Under the pieces are notes generated by a model. That model ran no database searches. It had not been told where the DNA came from and saw only the letters and a program-made list of their open reading frames with translations. Shown piece by piece: positions 1 through 10,200 of a stretch of DNA of 64,000 bases (the stretch's first letter is position 1; the number at the start of each line of letters is the position of its first letter). This stretch comes from an uncultured Victivallis sp. Its GTDB lineage: Bacteria; Verrucomicrobiota; Lentisphaeria; Victivallales; Victivallaceae. The position numbers and the translations under genes were made by a program. The DNA lies in contig CALXOA010000119.1 of NCBI GenBank assembly GCA_944389895.1, forward strand, positions 1 through 64,000, written 5' to 3'.

Positions 1-1872
1 CGGATTTTCCCGATCATGATCACCGTTCCGCACTGGAACACCCGCAAGTCCGCCGCCTCTGAAACGAGCGAATGGAACAAGATCTACTACGCTCCCGACG
101 ATACCGCGCCATGGAAGAAGTTCATCGCGGCTGCGGCGGCCCGATACAGGGGGGAGATTACCGAATACGAAATCTGGAATGAACCGAACCACGGAATCGG
201 CGGCGGCTTCTGGCGCGGCACCCCCGAAAAACTCTGCGAACTGGTCCGCCTCGCCTATGAGGCGATCAAAGCCGCGGATCCGGCTGCTGCCGTCATCGCG
301 CCCGGAATGGCGATGACCGATCCGAACTACGTGCGTACCATGGGGCGCTTCGGAGCGCTCAATTACCTCGATGCGATCAGTTATCACCCCTATCGTCACA
401 ACGTGACGCCAGAATCGCCGGACAATACCCTCGCCGCCTGGGATCTCTCCGCCGGCGCCGGGACTCCTTATTTCGAACGTGACGAACTGCTTCGGGCAAT
501 GCGGGAGTTCCAGATTGACAAGCCGCTGTACAGCACCGAGTTCGGCTGGGCCATCCGCGGCAGCAACATGCTGACGGTCACGCCGGAACAGCAGGCGGAA
601 TATCTGGTGCGTTACCATGCGATGATGATCCCCTCGATCAAACGGCTCTTCTGGTATGAGTTCCGCAACCGGGTCAACGGGGAGGAGAACATGGCGATCT
701 GCCACGCCGACAAGACGCCGCTGCCCGCTTATGTCGCCTTCAATGTGATGGTCCATTTCCTGCGCGACGCGAAGTTCACCGGAGAGGAGATCGCCAACAG
801 CCTTTACCGGATCGGTTACGAAAAGAACGGGCATCCGGTCGGCGTACTCTGGAGTACCGCCGCCGATTGCGGCATCGTCCTGAAGACCAGGGAAGAAGTC
901 GCCATTTACGATATCATGGGGGCCGAGACGCGCCGGATTCCGGCCGGTGAAATCGCCGCGCTGACCGTCGGCGGCTCTCCCTGCTATGTGACCGGCGACT
1001 TCGAGTTGCTGCCCGTGGCCTCGGTCCAGCCGGCAATGGTCACGCTACGCCCCGGAGCCACGACGGAGTTCGAACTCGAACTCAACAACCCGTTGTCAAG
1101 CGAGCTGGCCGGAAAACTTCTCGTTTCCGGCGCACCGGGAATCAAACTGGAACTTCCGGGTCAGAGTGAGTTCTTCCGGCTTGCCCCCGGAGCCGGCAAA
1201 ACGCTGCGCGGACGACTCTGTGCGGACCCCGCTGCGAGTCTCGGCAACCGCGCCATCGATTTCGCCTTTGAATTCAACGATGGCTGGCGAATCAATTCCG
1301 CCACGGCCCGGATCGCCGTGAAAACCGAATTTCCCCCGACCGAACAGAGCGGTTATCTCCGCACCTGGCTGGTGGCCGGCCCCTTCGCCGCGCCGCAACT
1401 GCTGGCCGGAGGCCCCGGCGGGGAAGCCGGATTGAATCCTGTCGCAGGCGAACGGATCGGCGAATGTGTCTGGAGTCGCTACACGCCCGAACTGCGCAAA
1501 GCCTCCAATGCCTATCCTCCGCCGGAAGCGGTCGATTTCAGGGCCGCCGGAATCCGGGCTGACCGTTCAATCGCCTATGCCTTCGTGCGAATCAAAAGTC
1601 CGAGTGACCAGAGCTGCATCCTGCGCGTCGGCAGTGACGACGGAATCGCCGCATGGGTCAACGGCAAGGAGGTATTCCGGCACGAAGCGGTCCGTTCGGT
1701 GAAGGCCGACGAGGACGCGGTCCCGATCCGGCTTCACTCCGGGTGGAACACGCTGCTGCTCAAGGTCTCCAACGGCGGCCTCGACTGGTGTTTCATCGCC
1801 CGGCTCACCACCCTGCAGGGAACAGAACCGGCCGATCTGACCTTTTCGGTGGAAAAGCCGGTGACGGAGTAG
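1..1872 (+). CDS. Clan GH-A glycoside hydrolase with C-terminal sugar-binding-like domain (5' end outside window)
   Basis: The reading frame is open to the first base, so the start lies upstream; about 623 codons are visible. The N-terminal half is a TIM-barrel glycosidase of the GH39/GH5 type. The motif WNEPN carries the likely acid/base Glu (codon 181-183), and LYSTEFGW carries the likely nucleophile Glu (codon 538-540). The middle has beta-rich sequence. The last 170 residues look like a PA14/galactose-binding module (LRVGSDDGIAAWVNGKEVF). The protein probably hydrolyses a plant or mucin-type polysaccharide outside the cytoplasm; the substrate cannot be read from sequence. It is followed 14 nt later by a second glycosidase with its own Shine-Dalgarno, which implies an operon. 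Confidence 0.85.
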   Translation, partial: RIFPIMITVPHWNTRKSAASETSEWNKIYYAPDDTAPWKKFIAAAAARYRGEITEYEIWNEPNHGIGGGFWRGTPEKLCELVRLAYEAIKAADPAAAVIAPGMAMTDPNYVRTMGRFGALNYLDAISYHPYRHNVTPESPDNTLAAWDLSAGAGTPYFERDELLRAMREFQIDKPLYSTEFGWAIRGSNMLTVTPEQQAEYLVRYHAMMIPSIKRLFWYEFRNRVNGEENMAICHADKTPLPAYVAFNVMVHFLRDAKFTGEEIANSLYRIGYEKNGHPVGVLWSTAADCGIVLKTREEVAIYDIMGAETRRIPAGEIAALTVGGSPCYVTGDFELLPVASVQPAMVTLRPGATTEFELELNNPLSSELAGKLLVSGAPGIKLELPGQSEFFRLAPGAGKTLRGRLCADPAASLGNRAIDFAFEFNDGWRINSATARIAVKTEFPPTEQSGYLRTWLVAGPFAAPQLLAGGPGGEAGLNPVAGERIGECVWSRYTPELRKASNAYPPPEAVDFRAAGIRADRSIAYAFVRIKSPSDQSCILRVGSDDGIAAWVNGKEVFRHEAVRSVKADEDAVPIRLHSGWNTLLLKVSNGGLDWCFIARLTTLQGTEPADLTFSVEKPVTE

Positions 1873-1886
1873 GAGGAGACAATTCC

Positions 1887-3833
1887 ATGTGTTTCGAATC
1901 CGGTTCCTTCACCATCGGCTGCAACTACTGGGCCTCCCACGCCGGCACCGCAATGTGGCGGGAGTGGAAAGAAGAGGTCATCCGTTCCGATTTCGAGAAA
2001 CTCGCCGCACTGGGACTCGAGGTGATACGGGTGTTTCCACTCTGGCCCGACTTCCAGCCGCTCGAGCTGCTCTGCACCGAGCGCAACCGTCCTTATGAAA
2101 TCACGATGGCAGATGGGAAAACACCCCCGGATACCCCGGCCGGCCGAGCCGGAATGGATTCGGTGATGCTGGAACGTTTCCGCCGACTCGCGGACATCGC
2201 CGCGGATCTCGATCTGCGACTCGTCGTCGGCCTGATCACCGGCTGGATGAGCGGCCGCATGTTCGCACCGGAAGCGTTCACCAATCGGAATCTGCTCACC
2301 GATCCTTTGGTCATCCGCTGGCAGACCCGTTTCGTGCGCTGTTTCGTCGACGCGATGAAAGACCACCCCGCAATCATCGCCTGGGAGCCCGGCAATGAGT
2401 GCAACTGTCTCGGAGAGGCCGACCGCCATGCGAGCTGGCTGTGGTGCAACACAATCAGTTCGGCAATCCGGAGCGCCGATCCGACCCGCCCGGTCATGGC
2501 CGGGATGCACAGCCTGGTACCGGCCGCCGACCGGCGGTTCGAGGGAAAAGCATGGACCATCGGCGACATGGGCGAACTCTTCGATGTGCTCACCACGCAC
2601 CCCTATCCGATCTTCACTCCGCACGCGGCACGCGACCCCCTGACCGGATTCCGCAACGCATTCCATGCGGCGTGTGAAAGCCGCTTCTACGCCGATATCG
2701 GCGGACGCCCCTGTTTCGCGGAAGAGATCGGCACCCTGAACTCAATGGTTGCCGGGGAGTCGGAGAAATGCCGTTATCTGCGAATGGCGCTTTTCAACCT
2801 CTGGGCCCACGACTGCCCCGGATTTCTCTGGTGGTGTGCCTTCGATCAGCTCCATCTGCAGCATCCGCCCTACGACTGGCACGCCGTCGAGCGCGAACTC
2901 GGACTTTTCCGCAACGACGGCAAAGCGAAGCCGGCGGCGGCGGAGTTGACCGGATTCGCACGGTTCCTGCGTTCGCTGCCGTTCGACAGGCTGCCGCACT
3001 TCCGGCGAAATGCCGTCTGCCTCCTCTCCGGCAATCAGGATGCCTGGGGCAATGCCTGGTCGGCATGGCTGCTCGCAAAACAGGCCGGTTTCGATCTCGA
3101 ATTCCAGTACTGGTCCGAACCGCTGCGCGATGCGGATCTCTATCTGGTCCCCGGGCTCTGCGGACAGGACGGCGTGAATCGAAGCCTCTGGTTCGAGCTC
3201 CTCCGGCGGGCCGATGCCGGAGCAACCGTTTCTCTCTCGATCGACACCGCCCTGCTCAGTCCGTTCGATGACGCGCTCGGAGTCCAGAGTCACAGTCGGG
3301 AACAGCGTTCCGGCATCGCCCGGCTCCGCCTCGGCGAATCAGAACTGCCGATCGGGTATGAAACGCGACTCAATCTCGAATCGGCGGGGGCGGAACAACT
3401 GGCCGCAGATACCGACGGGAACGCCTGTTTTTTCCGCCGGACCTGCGGCAGCGGGGAACTGTTCCTGCTCACACTGCCCCTGGAACGTTACCTTGCGGAA
3501 AACGCCGGCGTGTTTTCCGCTCCGGAAAAAATGCCGTACCATTCCCTCTACCGGCGGATCGCAGCCAGGGCACTTCAAAAACGGGCAGTACATTCTCCGG
3601 ATCCTCTCGTCACCGTAACCGAACACGGCGACGGCCCGCAACCGGACATTGCAGTACTGGTCAACCATCATCCCGATACGATCCGTCTGCGGCCCGAGCT
3701 TGCCCCCGGACTCCGGATCTCCGAAATCCTCCGCGGCCGTTTTGCGGACGACAACGGTACTCTTGAAATCAACGGCAGCGACGGCGCGGTACTCCTCCTT
3801 GCTTCCGAGGCAGACCGGAACGGGGGAAGATGA
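1887..3833 (+). CDS. GH5-like (mannanase/cellulase superfamily) glycoside hydrolase
   Basis: The 648-residue protein starts at ATG 1887, behind AGGAGGA at 1871-1877; a longer in-frame extension would overlap the upstream gene and was rejected. The N-terminus (FTIGCNYWASHAG) enters a TIM barrel. Glu171 in WEPGNEC fits the acid/base, and Glu279/Glu280 in CFAEEIG fits the nucleophile of clan GH-A. The C-terminal third has a beta-galactosidase-like trimerisation/beta fold character. There is no obvious signal peptide, so the location is uncertain. The stop overlaps the start of the next gene (ATGA), which indicates translational coupling. The likely role is hydrolysis of beta-mannosidic or beta-glucosidic linkages; the exact specificity is not visible. 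Confidence 0.85.
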   Translation: MCFESGSFTIGCNYWASHAGTAMWREWKEEVIRSDFEKLAALGLEVIRVFPLWPDFQPLELLCTERNRPYEITMADGKTPPDTPAGRAGMDSVMLERFRRLADIAADLDLRLVVGLITGWMSGRMFAPEAFTNRNLLTDPLVIRWQTRFVRCFVDAMKDHPAIIAWEPGNECNCLGEADRHASWLWCNTISSAIRSADPTRPVMAGMHSLVPAADRRFEGKAWTIGDMGELFDVLTTHPYPIFTPHAARDPLTGFRNAFHAACESRFYADIGGRPCFAEEIGTLNSMVAGESEKCRYLRMALFNLWAHDCPGFLWWCAFDQLHLQHPPYDWHAVERELGLFRNDGKAKPAAAELTGFARFLRSLPFDRLPHFRRNAVCLLSGNQDAWGNAWSAWLLAKQAGFDLEFQYWSEPLRDADLYLVPGLCGQDGVNRSLWFELLRRADAGATVSLSIDTALLSPFDDALGVQSHSREQRSGIARLRLGESELPIGYETRLNLESAGAEQLAADTDGNACFFRRTCGSGELFLLTLPLERYLAENAGVFSAPEKMPYHSLYRRIAARALQKRAVHSPDPLVTVTEHGDGPQPDIAVLVNHHPDTIRLRPELAPGLRISEILRGRFADDNGTLEINGSDGAVLLLASEADRNGGR

Positions 3834-5314
3834 AACGACTCTTTCTCATCCTTCTGGGGCTTCTGATCGCAGCATCGTGCTACACCATGCTGACCGCCGA
3901 GCGTCGCCGGGCCGATGTTCCGGTGATCGCATGGCGCAGCGATCCGAATCCGCAGCGTTACGAACAGATCGACCTTTTTCACAAGTGGCTGATCCGCAAC
4001 GGGCATCTTTCAAAATCAGGCGGTCCCGCCTGCCGGATGACCCTCGATACCGCGGAAAATCAGAGCACCCTGATCCAGGCGGTCTCCGGAATGGCGGGCG
4101 ATATTTTCGACACGCCGGACGTACCCGGATATGCCGGCCTCGGCGTCCTCACCGACATCACCGATATTGCGAAACAGGGAGGCTTCGGTCTCGAAAACAC
4201 CTATCCCGGACTCGCCGCGCTGCTCAGTCGCAACGGCCGCCAATACGGTTACCCGTGCAATGCGGCCGCTTTTGCAATGTGGATCAATGCGGATACCTTC
4301 GCCACATACGGAATGAAGCCCCCCCCGGACAACTGGACGCCCGATCAATTCGAGGCGATCGGTTGCGAATTTGTCAGACGGGCAAACGCCGGACGTGCCC
4401 GTCAGGATGTTTTCTTCACCATGTCGCTTGACAGCGACTGGGGGATCATGATGCTGACCAGCCTGGTCCGCAGCCGCGGTACGGATCTCTACAATGAGAC
4501 ACAGACCCGGGCGGAAATAGACAATGAGGCTTTCCGTGATGCCTTCCGGCGTTTCCGGAAATGGACCTACGAGGATCATCTCGCGCCGACGGCGGCAGAG
4601 GTGGCGTCGATGAACACCGACGCCGGTTACGGCGGGGGCGATTACTCCAACTTTCTCGCCGGGAAATACGCCACCATCGTGATGGGACGTTACTGCCTGA
4701 TCCGTTTCCGCGAATTCAGCCGCCGGATCAATCTCACACTCTGCCGGATGCCGGCATACGAGTTCAAGAATCTGCCCCTGACGGTCCGGGCAGCCGTTCT
4801 CTATCGGGGCAGCGGCAATCCGGAACTTGCACGGCTGTTTTTCGAATTTCTCTCCGATGAGGAATATAACCGGCACATCCTCGAAGGAGCCGATGGACTG
4901 CCGCCCAACCCCGCAGTTGCGGCGGCGGAGATTCCCAGGATCCGCGAAAAATATCCCAATGAAGGCGATTGTCATGAACGTGAGTTCGAATGGGCACAGA
5001 CCATCGCGATTCCCCGTCCCTTTTCTCCCTTTGTGAAAGCCGGTACCACAGACTGGTTGCGTGACGCCCTGACCCGCTATTTCAACGGTCGCTGCAATCT
5101 GGAGGAAGCACTCCGGCTTGCCGAATCCCGCTACAACCGCGAGATCCTTCTCTCCTGTGAAGCCAATCCGGCGGCAAGACGCGAATGGGAACACCGCGAA
5201 CAACTCCAGAAACAGATCGATGAACGCAAGCGCTCCGGCCGGAAGATTCCTGCGGAGTGGATCACCAATCCCTTCCACCTGAAGTACTATCGGGAAAAGG
5301 ACATGCTTGAGTAA
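3830..5314 (+). CDS. Extracellular solute-binding protein, family 1 (sugar ABC transporter component)
   Basis: The 494-residue protein begins with a hydrophobic export signal ending in AASC (Cys17), a lipobox-like site with a non-canonical Ala at -3. The rest resembles type-1 sugar-binding proteins that deliver oligosaccharides to an ABC importer: a first lobe with FDTPDVPGYAGLGVLTDIT and a second with GDYSNFLAGKYATIVMG. The gene overlaps the preceding glycosidase by 4 nt (ATGA). No permease genes follow in this window, so the transporter subunits must lie upstream or elsewhere. A charged C-terminal tail of about 50 residues follows the usual domain end. The family is fairly certain; the ligand is unknown. 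Confidence 0.8.
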   Translation: MKRLFLILLGLLIAASCYTMLTAERRRADVPVIAWRSDPNPQRYEQIDLFHKWLIRNGHLSKSGGPACRMTLDTAENQSTLIQAVSGMAGDIFDTPDVPGYAGLGVLTDITDIAKQGGFGLENTYPGLAALLSRNGRQYGYPCNAAAFAMWINADTFATYGMKPPPDNWTPDQFEAIGCEFVRRANAGRARQDVFFTMSLDSDWGIMMLTSLVRSRGTDLYNETQTRAEIDNEAFRDAFRRFRKWTYEDHLAPTAAEVASMNTDAGYGGGDYSNFLAGKYATIVMGRYCLIRFREFSRRINLTLCRMPAYEFKNLPLTVRAAVLYRGSGNPELARLFFEFLSDEEYNRHILEGADGLPPNPAVAAAEIPRIREKYPNEGDCHEREFEWAQTIAIPRPFSPFVKAGTTDWLRDALTRYFNGRCNLEEALRLAESRYNREILLSCEANPAARREWEHREQLQKQIDERKRSGRKIPAEWITNPFHLKYYREKDMLE

Positions 5315-5318
5315 TCCC

Positions 5319-5345
5319 CCGGCTCCGTTGCCGGCGTTTTCTCCT
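5319..5345 (+). terminator. Weak intrinsic terminator after the sugar-binding protein
   Basis: A short hairpin with arms CCGGC (5319-5323) and GCCGG (5330-5334) and a 6-nt loop is followed by a T-rich stretch interrupted by C. The stem has only 5 bp, so it may be weak. Confidence 0.45.
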
Positions 5346-5494
5346 TTTCTCTGCCGGGACCGATCACCGGGCTCCGCCGGTTCCAGCCTGTGCAGAACTC
5401 TGTTCCGCCCTCCGTTCATCGAGCGGAACCTCATGCCGCGGCCGTACCTTCCGCCCCGGATGATAAAAAAAAACGAATTTTTCGGATTGCCTGA

Positions 5495-5523
5495 TTGAAA
5501 ATTCAGGATTCCCGTAATATATT
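5495..5523 (+). promoter_or_regulatory. Sigma-70-type promoter of the marR gene
   Basis: TTGAAA (5495-5500), a 17-nt spacer and TATATT (5518-5523) match the sigma-70 consensus well. The transcript would begin about 35 nt before the marR start. An imperfect dyad (GTTCGGAAAC, from 5527) sits at the expected start site and could be an autoregulatory operator; that part is speculative. Confidence 0.65.
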
Positions 5524-5564
5524 ATTGTTCGGAAACTAACATAAAACATGGGAACTATTGAGGA

Positions 5565-5996
5565 ATGAGGACTCCGGAATTTGCGCTGCTCGGCGCAATC
5601 AACATGCTGGCCAAGCGAGTCCGGCGTTTCTGCGACCGGAATGTGGTACAGCTCGGGTTGACCGGAACACAGGGGCACGTGCTCTGTTTCATTTTCATTG
5701 TCTCCCAGTGGCAGGACATTTATCAACGGGACATCGAGGAGGAGTTTGAAATCCGTCGCTCAACCGCAACCGGTATTCTGAAGCTGCTTGAACAGCATGG
5801 TTTCATCGAGCGGGTGGGAGTCCCCAGCGACGCGAGGCTCAAGAAAATCGTACTGACCGCCAAGGCCAAAACGCTTCAGCCGACGGTGATCCGGGAGGCG
5901 CGCAAAGCAAATCTGCAACTCCGAAGCCGGTTGACGGATGAAGAGCTTGCCGCGTATCTCCGGCTGAGCAAACGGATCGGGGAATCCATCGGTTAA
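5565..5996 (+). CDS. MarR-family transcriptional regulator
   Basis: The 143-residue protein has the MarR winged-helix layout. A helical N-terminus is followed by the recognition region EIRRSTATGILKLLEQHGFI and the wing VPSDARLKKIVLTAKA. MarR proteins usually repress an adjacent efflux operon and release DNA on binding small phenolic or toxic ligands. The RND adaptor and pump genes start 133 nt downstream, which supports that role. The start lacks a well-spaced Shine-Dalgarno; GAGGA directly abuts the ATG. A six-codon open frame (ATG 5548, stop 5566-5568) ends across this start codon and could couple its translation. Confidence 0.85.
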   Translation: MRTPEFALLGAINMLAKRVRRFCDRNVVQLGLTGTQGHVLCFIFIVSQWQDIYQRDIEEEFEIRRSTATGILKLLEQHGFIERVGVPSDARLKKIVLTAKAKTLQPTVIREARKANLQLRSRLTDEELAAYLRLSKRIGESIG

Positions 5997-6129
5997 CCGC
6001 GGATCACCCGGCAATCATGATTTCGGAGGGAAATTAAGGAAAAGGCTTTTTTGTTCTTTTGTCAAAATTGTTTGCTTGGAGTTTCAACATCAAGGATCCG
6101 GGAAAATATAACTGCGAGGGGAATCCAAA

Positions 6130-7233
6130 ATGAATCTTTGTTCAGGAAAATCATTTGCCGGTGTTCTGCTGACAACGGCGGCCTGCCTGAGTGTCGCAAC
6201 GGCGGCGGGACCGGAGAAGACAATTCCGTCCGTCCGGGTGGAGGAAGTGACACTGATCGATCAGAGTGAGCCCAAAACCTACGTGGGGACACTCCGGGCG
6301 GACGACACGGTCGATATTGTGGCGCGGGTCTCGGGCACACTGGAAAAAAAGGCGTTCAAGGAAGGCAGTATGGTCAAGGCCGGCGATCCGCTTTTCGAGA
6401 TCGAAGATACGATCTACGAGGCGAATGTCCGGTCCGCAAAGTCGGTTCTGGCCCAGACCAAGGCGGACTACGACTATGCGAAACAGGAGTTCGAACGTTA
6501 CCGCAAACTGTTCGAAACCAATGCGACCGCCAAAAGCACCTATGACAACGCGCTGCGCAATCTGAGGTATGACGAAGCGAAAATTCAGGAAGCGGAGGCA
6601 AACCTGACGCTTGCAGAAAACGACCTTTCCTATACAAAAATCCTCTCGCCGCTTTCGGGACGGATCGGATCCAACATCTACAGCGAAGGAAACTATATCA
6701 CCCCGGAAAAGGGGACCCTGGCAACCATCGTCCGCTATGATCCGATCAAGATCAAGTTTTCGATGAGTGAAGCGGATTTCTTCCGTCACTTCGGCACCGA
6801 CGGGAAATCAGCTCCGCAGCTGGAGATCTTCCGTGCGGACGGCAAGGAGTTCAAGCAGGAAGCGAAGCTGGACTTCATCGACAACCAGGTCGACTCGGCA
6901 ACCGGCACCCTGATGCTTCAATTTGAAGCTCCGAATCCGGAAATGGAGTTGATTCCGGGTGGCTATGTGACGGTAAAATTCACCGAAAAATTTGAAAAAC
7001 CGCTGCCGTCGGTCAATGTCGCGGCACTGATGAACGACGGTAAAAATTACTTCGTCTACGTCGTCGATAAAGACAACAAGGTGGAGAAACGTCAGATCAC
7101 CGTCGGCAATCAGGTTTATGACCGCCAAATCGTCACCTCGGGGTTGTCGGCCGGCGAGAAGGTCATCACGGGCGGACTCCACAAAGCGTCTCCCGGAGGA
7201 ACCGTAAACCCGGCAACCCCCGCCGAGAAATAA
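6130..7233 (+). CDS. RND efflux periplasmic adaptor (AcrA/MexA-like membrane fusion protein)
   Basis: The 367-residue protein starts with a signal peptide (about residues 1-25, ending SVATAAG). A barrel-sandwich half-motif (VDIVARVSGTLEKKAFKEG) comes next, then an alpha-helical hairpin of about 70 residues, the second half-motif (YTKILSPLSGRIG) and beta-barrel and membrane-proximal domains. This is the usual AcrA order and length. It would link the downstream inner-membrane pump to an outer-membrane channel. GAGGGG precedes the start by 8 nt. The pump gene follows after 18 nt. No outer-membrane factor is encoded next to it. Confidence 0.92.
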   Translation: MNLCSGKSFAGVLLTTAACLSVATAAGPEKTIPSVRVEEVTLIDQSEPKTYVGTLRADDTVDIVARVSGTLEKKAFKEGSMVKAGDPLFEIEDTIYEANVRSAKSVLAQTKADYDYAKQEFERYRKLFETNATAKSTYDNALRNLRYDEAKIQEAEANLTLAENDLSYTKILSPLSGRIGSNIYSEGNYITPEKGTLATIVRYDPIKIKFSMSEADFFRHFGTDGKSAPQLEIFRADGKEFKQEAKLDFIDNQVDSATGTLMLQFEAPNPEMELIPGGYVTVKFTEKFEKPLPSVNVAALMNDGKNYFVYVVDKDNKVEKRQITVGNQVYDRQIVTSGLSAGEKVITGGLHKASPGGTVNPATPAEK

Positions 7234-7251
7234 CCGGAGGAGGGACGCTCC

Positions 7252-10200
7252 ATGTTTTCAGCATTTTTCATCCGGCGACCGAAATTTGCGATCGTCATTT
7301 CACTGTTCTTCATCCTGTCGGGTGCGGTCTGCATGTACAAACTGCCGATCGCGGAATATCCGGAAATTTCCCCCCCGACCATCGTGGTGATCGCCGCCTA
7401 TCCTGGCGCCAGCGCCCAGGTGATCGCCGACACGGTCGCAGCGCCCCTGGAAGCCGAAGTCAACGGAATCGAGGACATGGTTTATTACTCCTCGACCTCC
7501 GACAACTCCGGCAACTATACGCTGACGCTGACATTCCAATCTGACGCCGACGATGACATGGCTTACGTCAACGTCAACAATGCGGTCAAACGTGCCGAAC
7601 ACTCGCTGCCGACCGAAGTGGTCAGCAACGGAGTAACGGTATACAAACGTTCCAGCGACATCCTCGGAATGATCGCGATCACCAGTTCCAATCCGGAACA
7701 CACGCCGCTCTACATCAGTAACTACGCAAGCATTCACATGCGTGACGCCATCTCCCGTATCGACGGCGTCGGCCAGGCGATCGTGTTCACCGATATGACC
7801 TACAGCATGCGTATCTGGATGGACCCGAATAAAATGCGTGCCCTCGGGATCACCAGTTCCGACATTTCGGATGCGGTATCGAGCCAGAATGTGCAGGCGG
7901 CCACCGGGTCGGTCGGAACGGAGTTTGCCAGCAATTACATGCAGTTCAAGGTCGATACCAAGGGGCGTCTGCAGGAACCGGCCGAATTTGAAAACATCAT
8001 TCTCAAAACCGGCGATGACGGACGGATCGTCCGCCTGCGGGATGTAGCCCGGGTGGAACTCGGATCCGAGAACTATACCGGTACCGCCTATTTCGACGAA
8101 CGCCCGTGTGTGCCGCTGGCGATCTTCAAGCTCAGCGACGCCAATGCCCTTGAAGTTCTGAAAAACGTCAAGAAAGAGCTGACGAATCTCGAAAAGAACT
8201 TTCCGGAAGGCATGGAATGGACCCTGGGATACGATTCAACCGAATTTGTGCGGGTCACGATGGAGGAGATCGTGATGACTCTGCTGATGACATTCGCACT
8301 CGTGGTCGGCATCACCTGGCTCTTTCTGCAGGACTGGCGGGCGACGATTGTGCCTTCGGTAACAATTCCGGTCTCACTGATCGGTACGTTCATCTTCCTC
8401 TACGCCTTCAACATAAGCATCAACACGCTGTCGATGTTCGCGCTGATCCTGGTGATCGGCTCGGTGGTGGACGACGCCATCTGCGTCACCGAAAGCTGCG
8501 TACGACTGATCCAGGAGGAACACCTTTCCCCCTTTGATGCCGCAATGAAGACAATGGAGCAGTTGACCGGTGCTCTGATCGCAACCACACTGGTGGTGGT
8601 GGCGGTCTACGCCCCGATCGCCTTCTACGGCGGAATGGTCGGAAAAATCTACATGCAGTTCGCCATCACGATGTGTATCGCATTGATTTTGTCGACGGTA
8701 AACGCCTTGACACTCTCGCCGGCCCTCTGCGCAATCGTGCTGCGGCCGCAGAGCGAACCGCGCGGTTTCTATCGCTGGTTCAACATCGGTCTGAACTGGA
8801 CCCGGAACGGATACCTCGCGTTTGCCAATCTGCTGGTTCGCCGGGGAGTGCTGACACTCATTCTTTTCGGAGCAATCCTGTCGGCCAACTATTTCATCTA
8901 CCAGAAATTGCCGGGGGCATTCCTGCCGGAAGAGGATAAGGGTGCTCTCTTCTGTGAAGTGATTCTGCCGCCCGGAGCCTCGCTGCCGCGGACTGAAGCA
9001 GCGCTTTCGGAAGTGACGGAGATCGCCAGACAGATTCCCGGCGTGGATCACGTGATTTCCGTTCCTGGCCGCAGTATGACCGCCGGACAGGGAGAAAACC
9101 TCGGCATGGTGATTGTGACGCTGGACAACTGGAGTTTGCGTAAAACGCCCGAGTTGCAGATCAAGGCGATCCAGCAGCTGATCACCGAGCGCTGCAAGGT
9201 ACTTCCGGACGCACAGGTCACCGCGTTTGCCCCGCCGGCGATTCCGGGTCTGGGAGCAACGGGCGGCGTCTCCTTCGCCTTCCAGGCAACCGGCGATCAG
9301 ACCTCGCAGGAACTTTCGCAGGCAACCCAGAATCTGCTCGGGAAGATCATGCAGACCGGCAAGGCGATTTACGCCTTCACCTCCTTCGACGCCAATACGC
9401 CGATGCTTCATCTCGACATCGACCGGGACAAGGCTGAAGTGATGAAGGTTCCGATCAGCTCCATTTTCAACACCCTGCAGAGCCAGCTCGGTTCGATCTA
9501 CATCAATGACTTCAACAAGTACGGCAAAACCTATCAGGTCAAAATGCAGTCCGCGGAGGATTTCCGCCGAAATCTGAACATTATAAGCCAACTCTACGTT
9601 CCAAGCAGTACGGGTGCGCTCGTCCCGCTCGATGCCCTTGCGACAGTCCGCTGGACGCTTGGACCGCGTCAGACGGAACGTTTCAACATGTTCCCGTCGG
9701 CCAGTGTAAATACACAGGGAGTGCAGTTCTTCAGTTCCGGTCAGATGATGGATCTTGTCCAGGGAATCGTGAACAAGGAGTTCTCGAACGACTATCAGCT
9801 CAGCTGGACCGATATGAGTTATCAGGAAAGTCAGAATGAAGGGATGATCCTCTTCCTGCTGTTGCTGGCGCTGACCTTCGCCTATCTCTTCCTGGTCGCC
9901 CAGTATGAAAGCTGGACAATGCCGATTTCGGTGATCTTGTCGGCCGGGACTGCAACACTCGGAGGACTGCTCGCGCTCTGGGCATTCGGAATGAGCTTGA
10001 ACATCTACTGTCAGCTCGGACTGTTGATGCTGGTCGGTCTGACCGCAAAAAGTGCAATCCTGATGGCTGAATATTCCAAGCAGGAACGTGACGCCGGAGT
10101 CTCGATCCCGGATGCGGCATTGAATGGCATGCGGTTGCGTTTCCGTTCGGTGATGATGACCGCACTCTCCTTCGTGATCGGCGTATTCCCGATGGTATTC

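Noticed and set aside
1653..1886. Extended N-terminus of the GH5-like protein beginning inside the previous gene
   Set aside because: It overlaps a conserved sugar-binding-like domain in another frame, whereas ATG 1887 has a strong Shine-Dalgarno.
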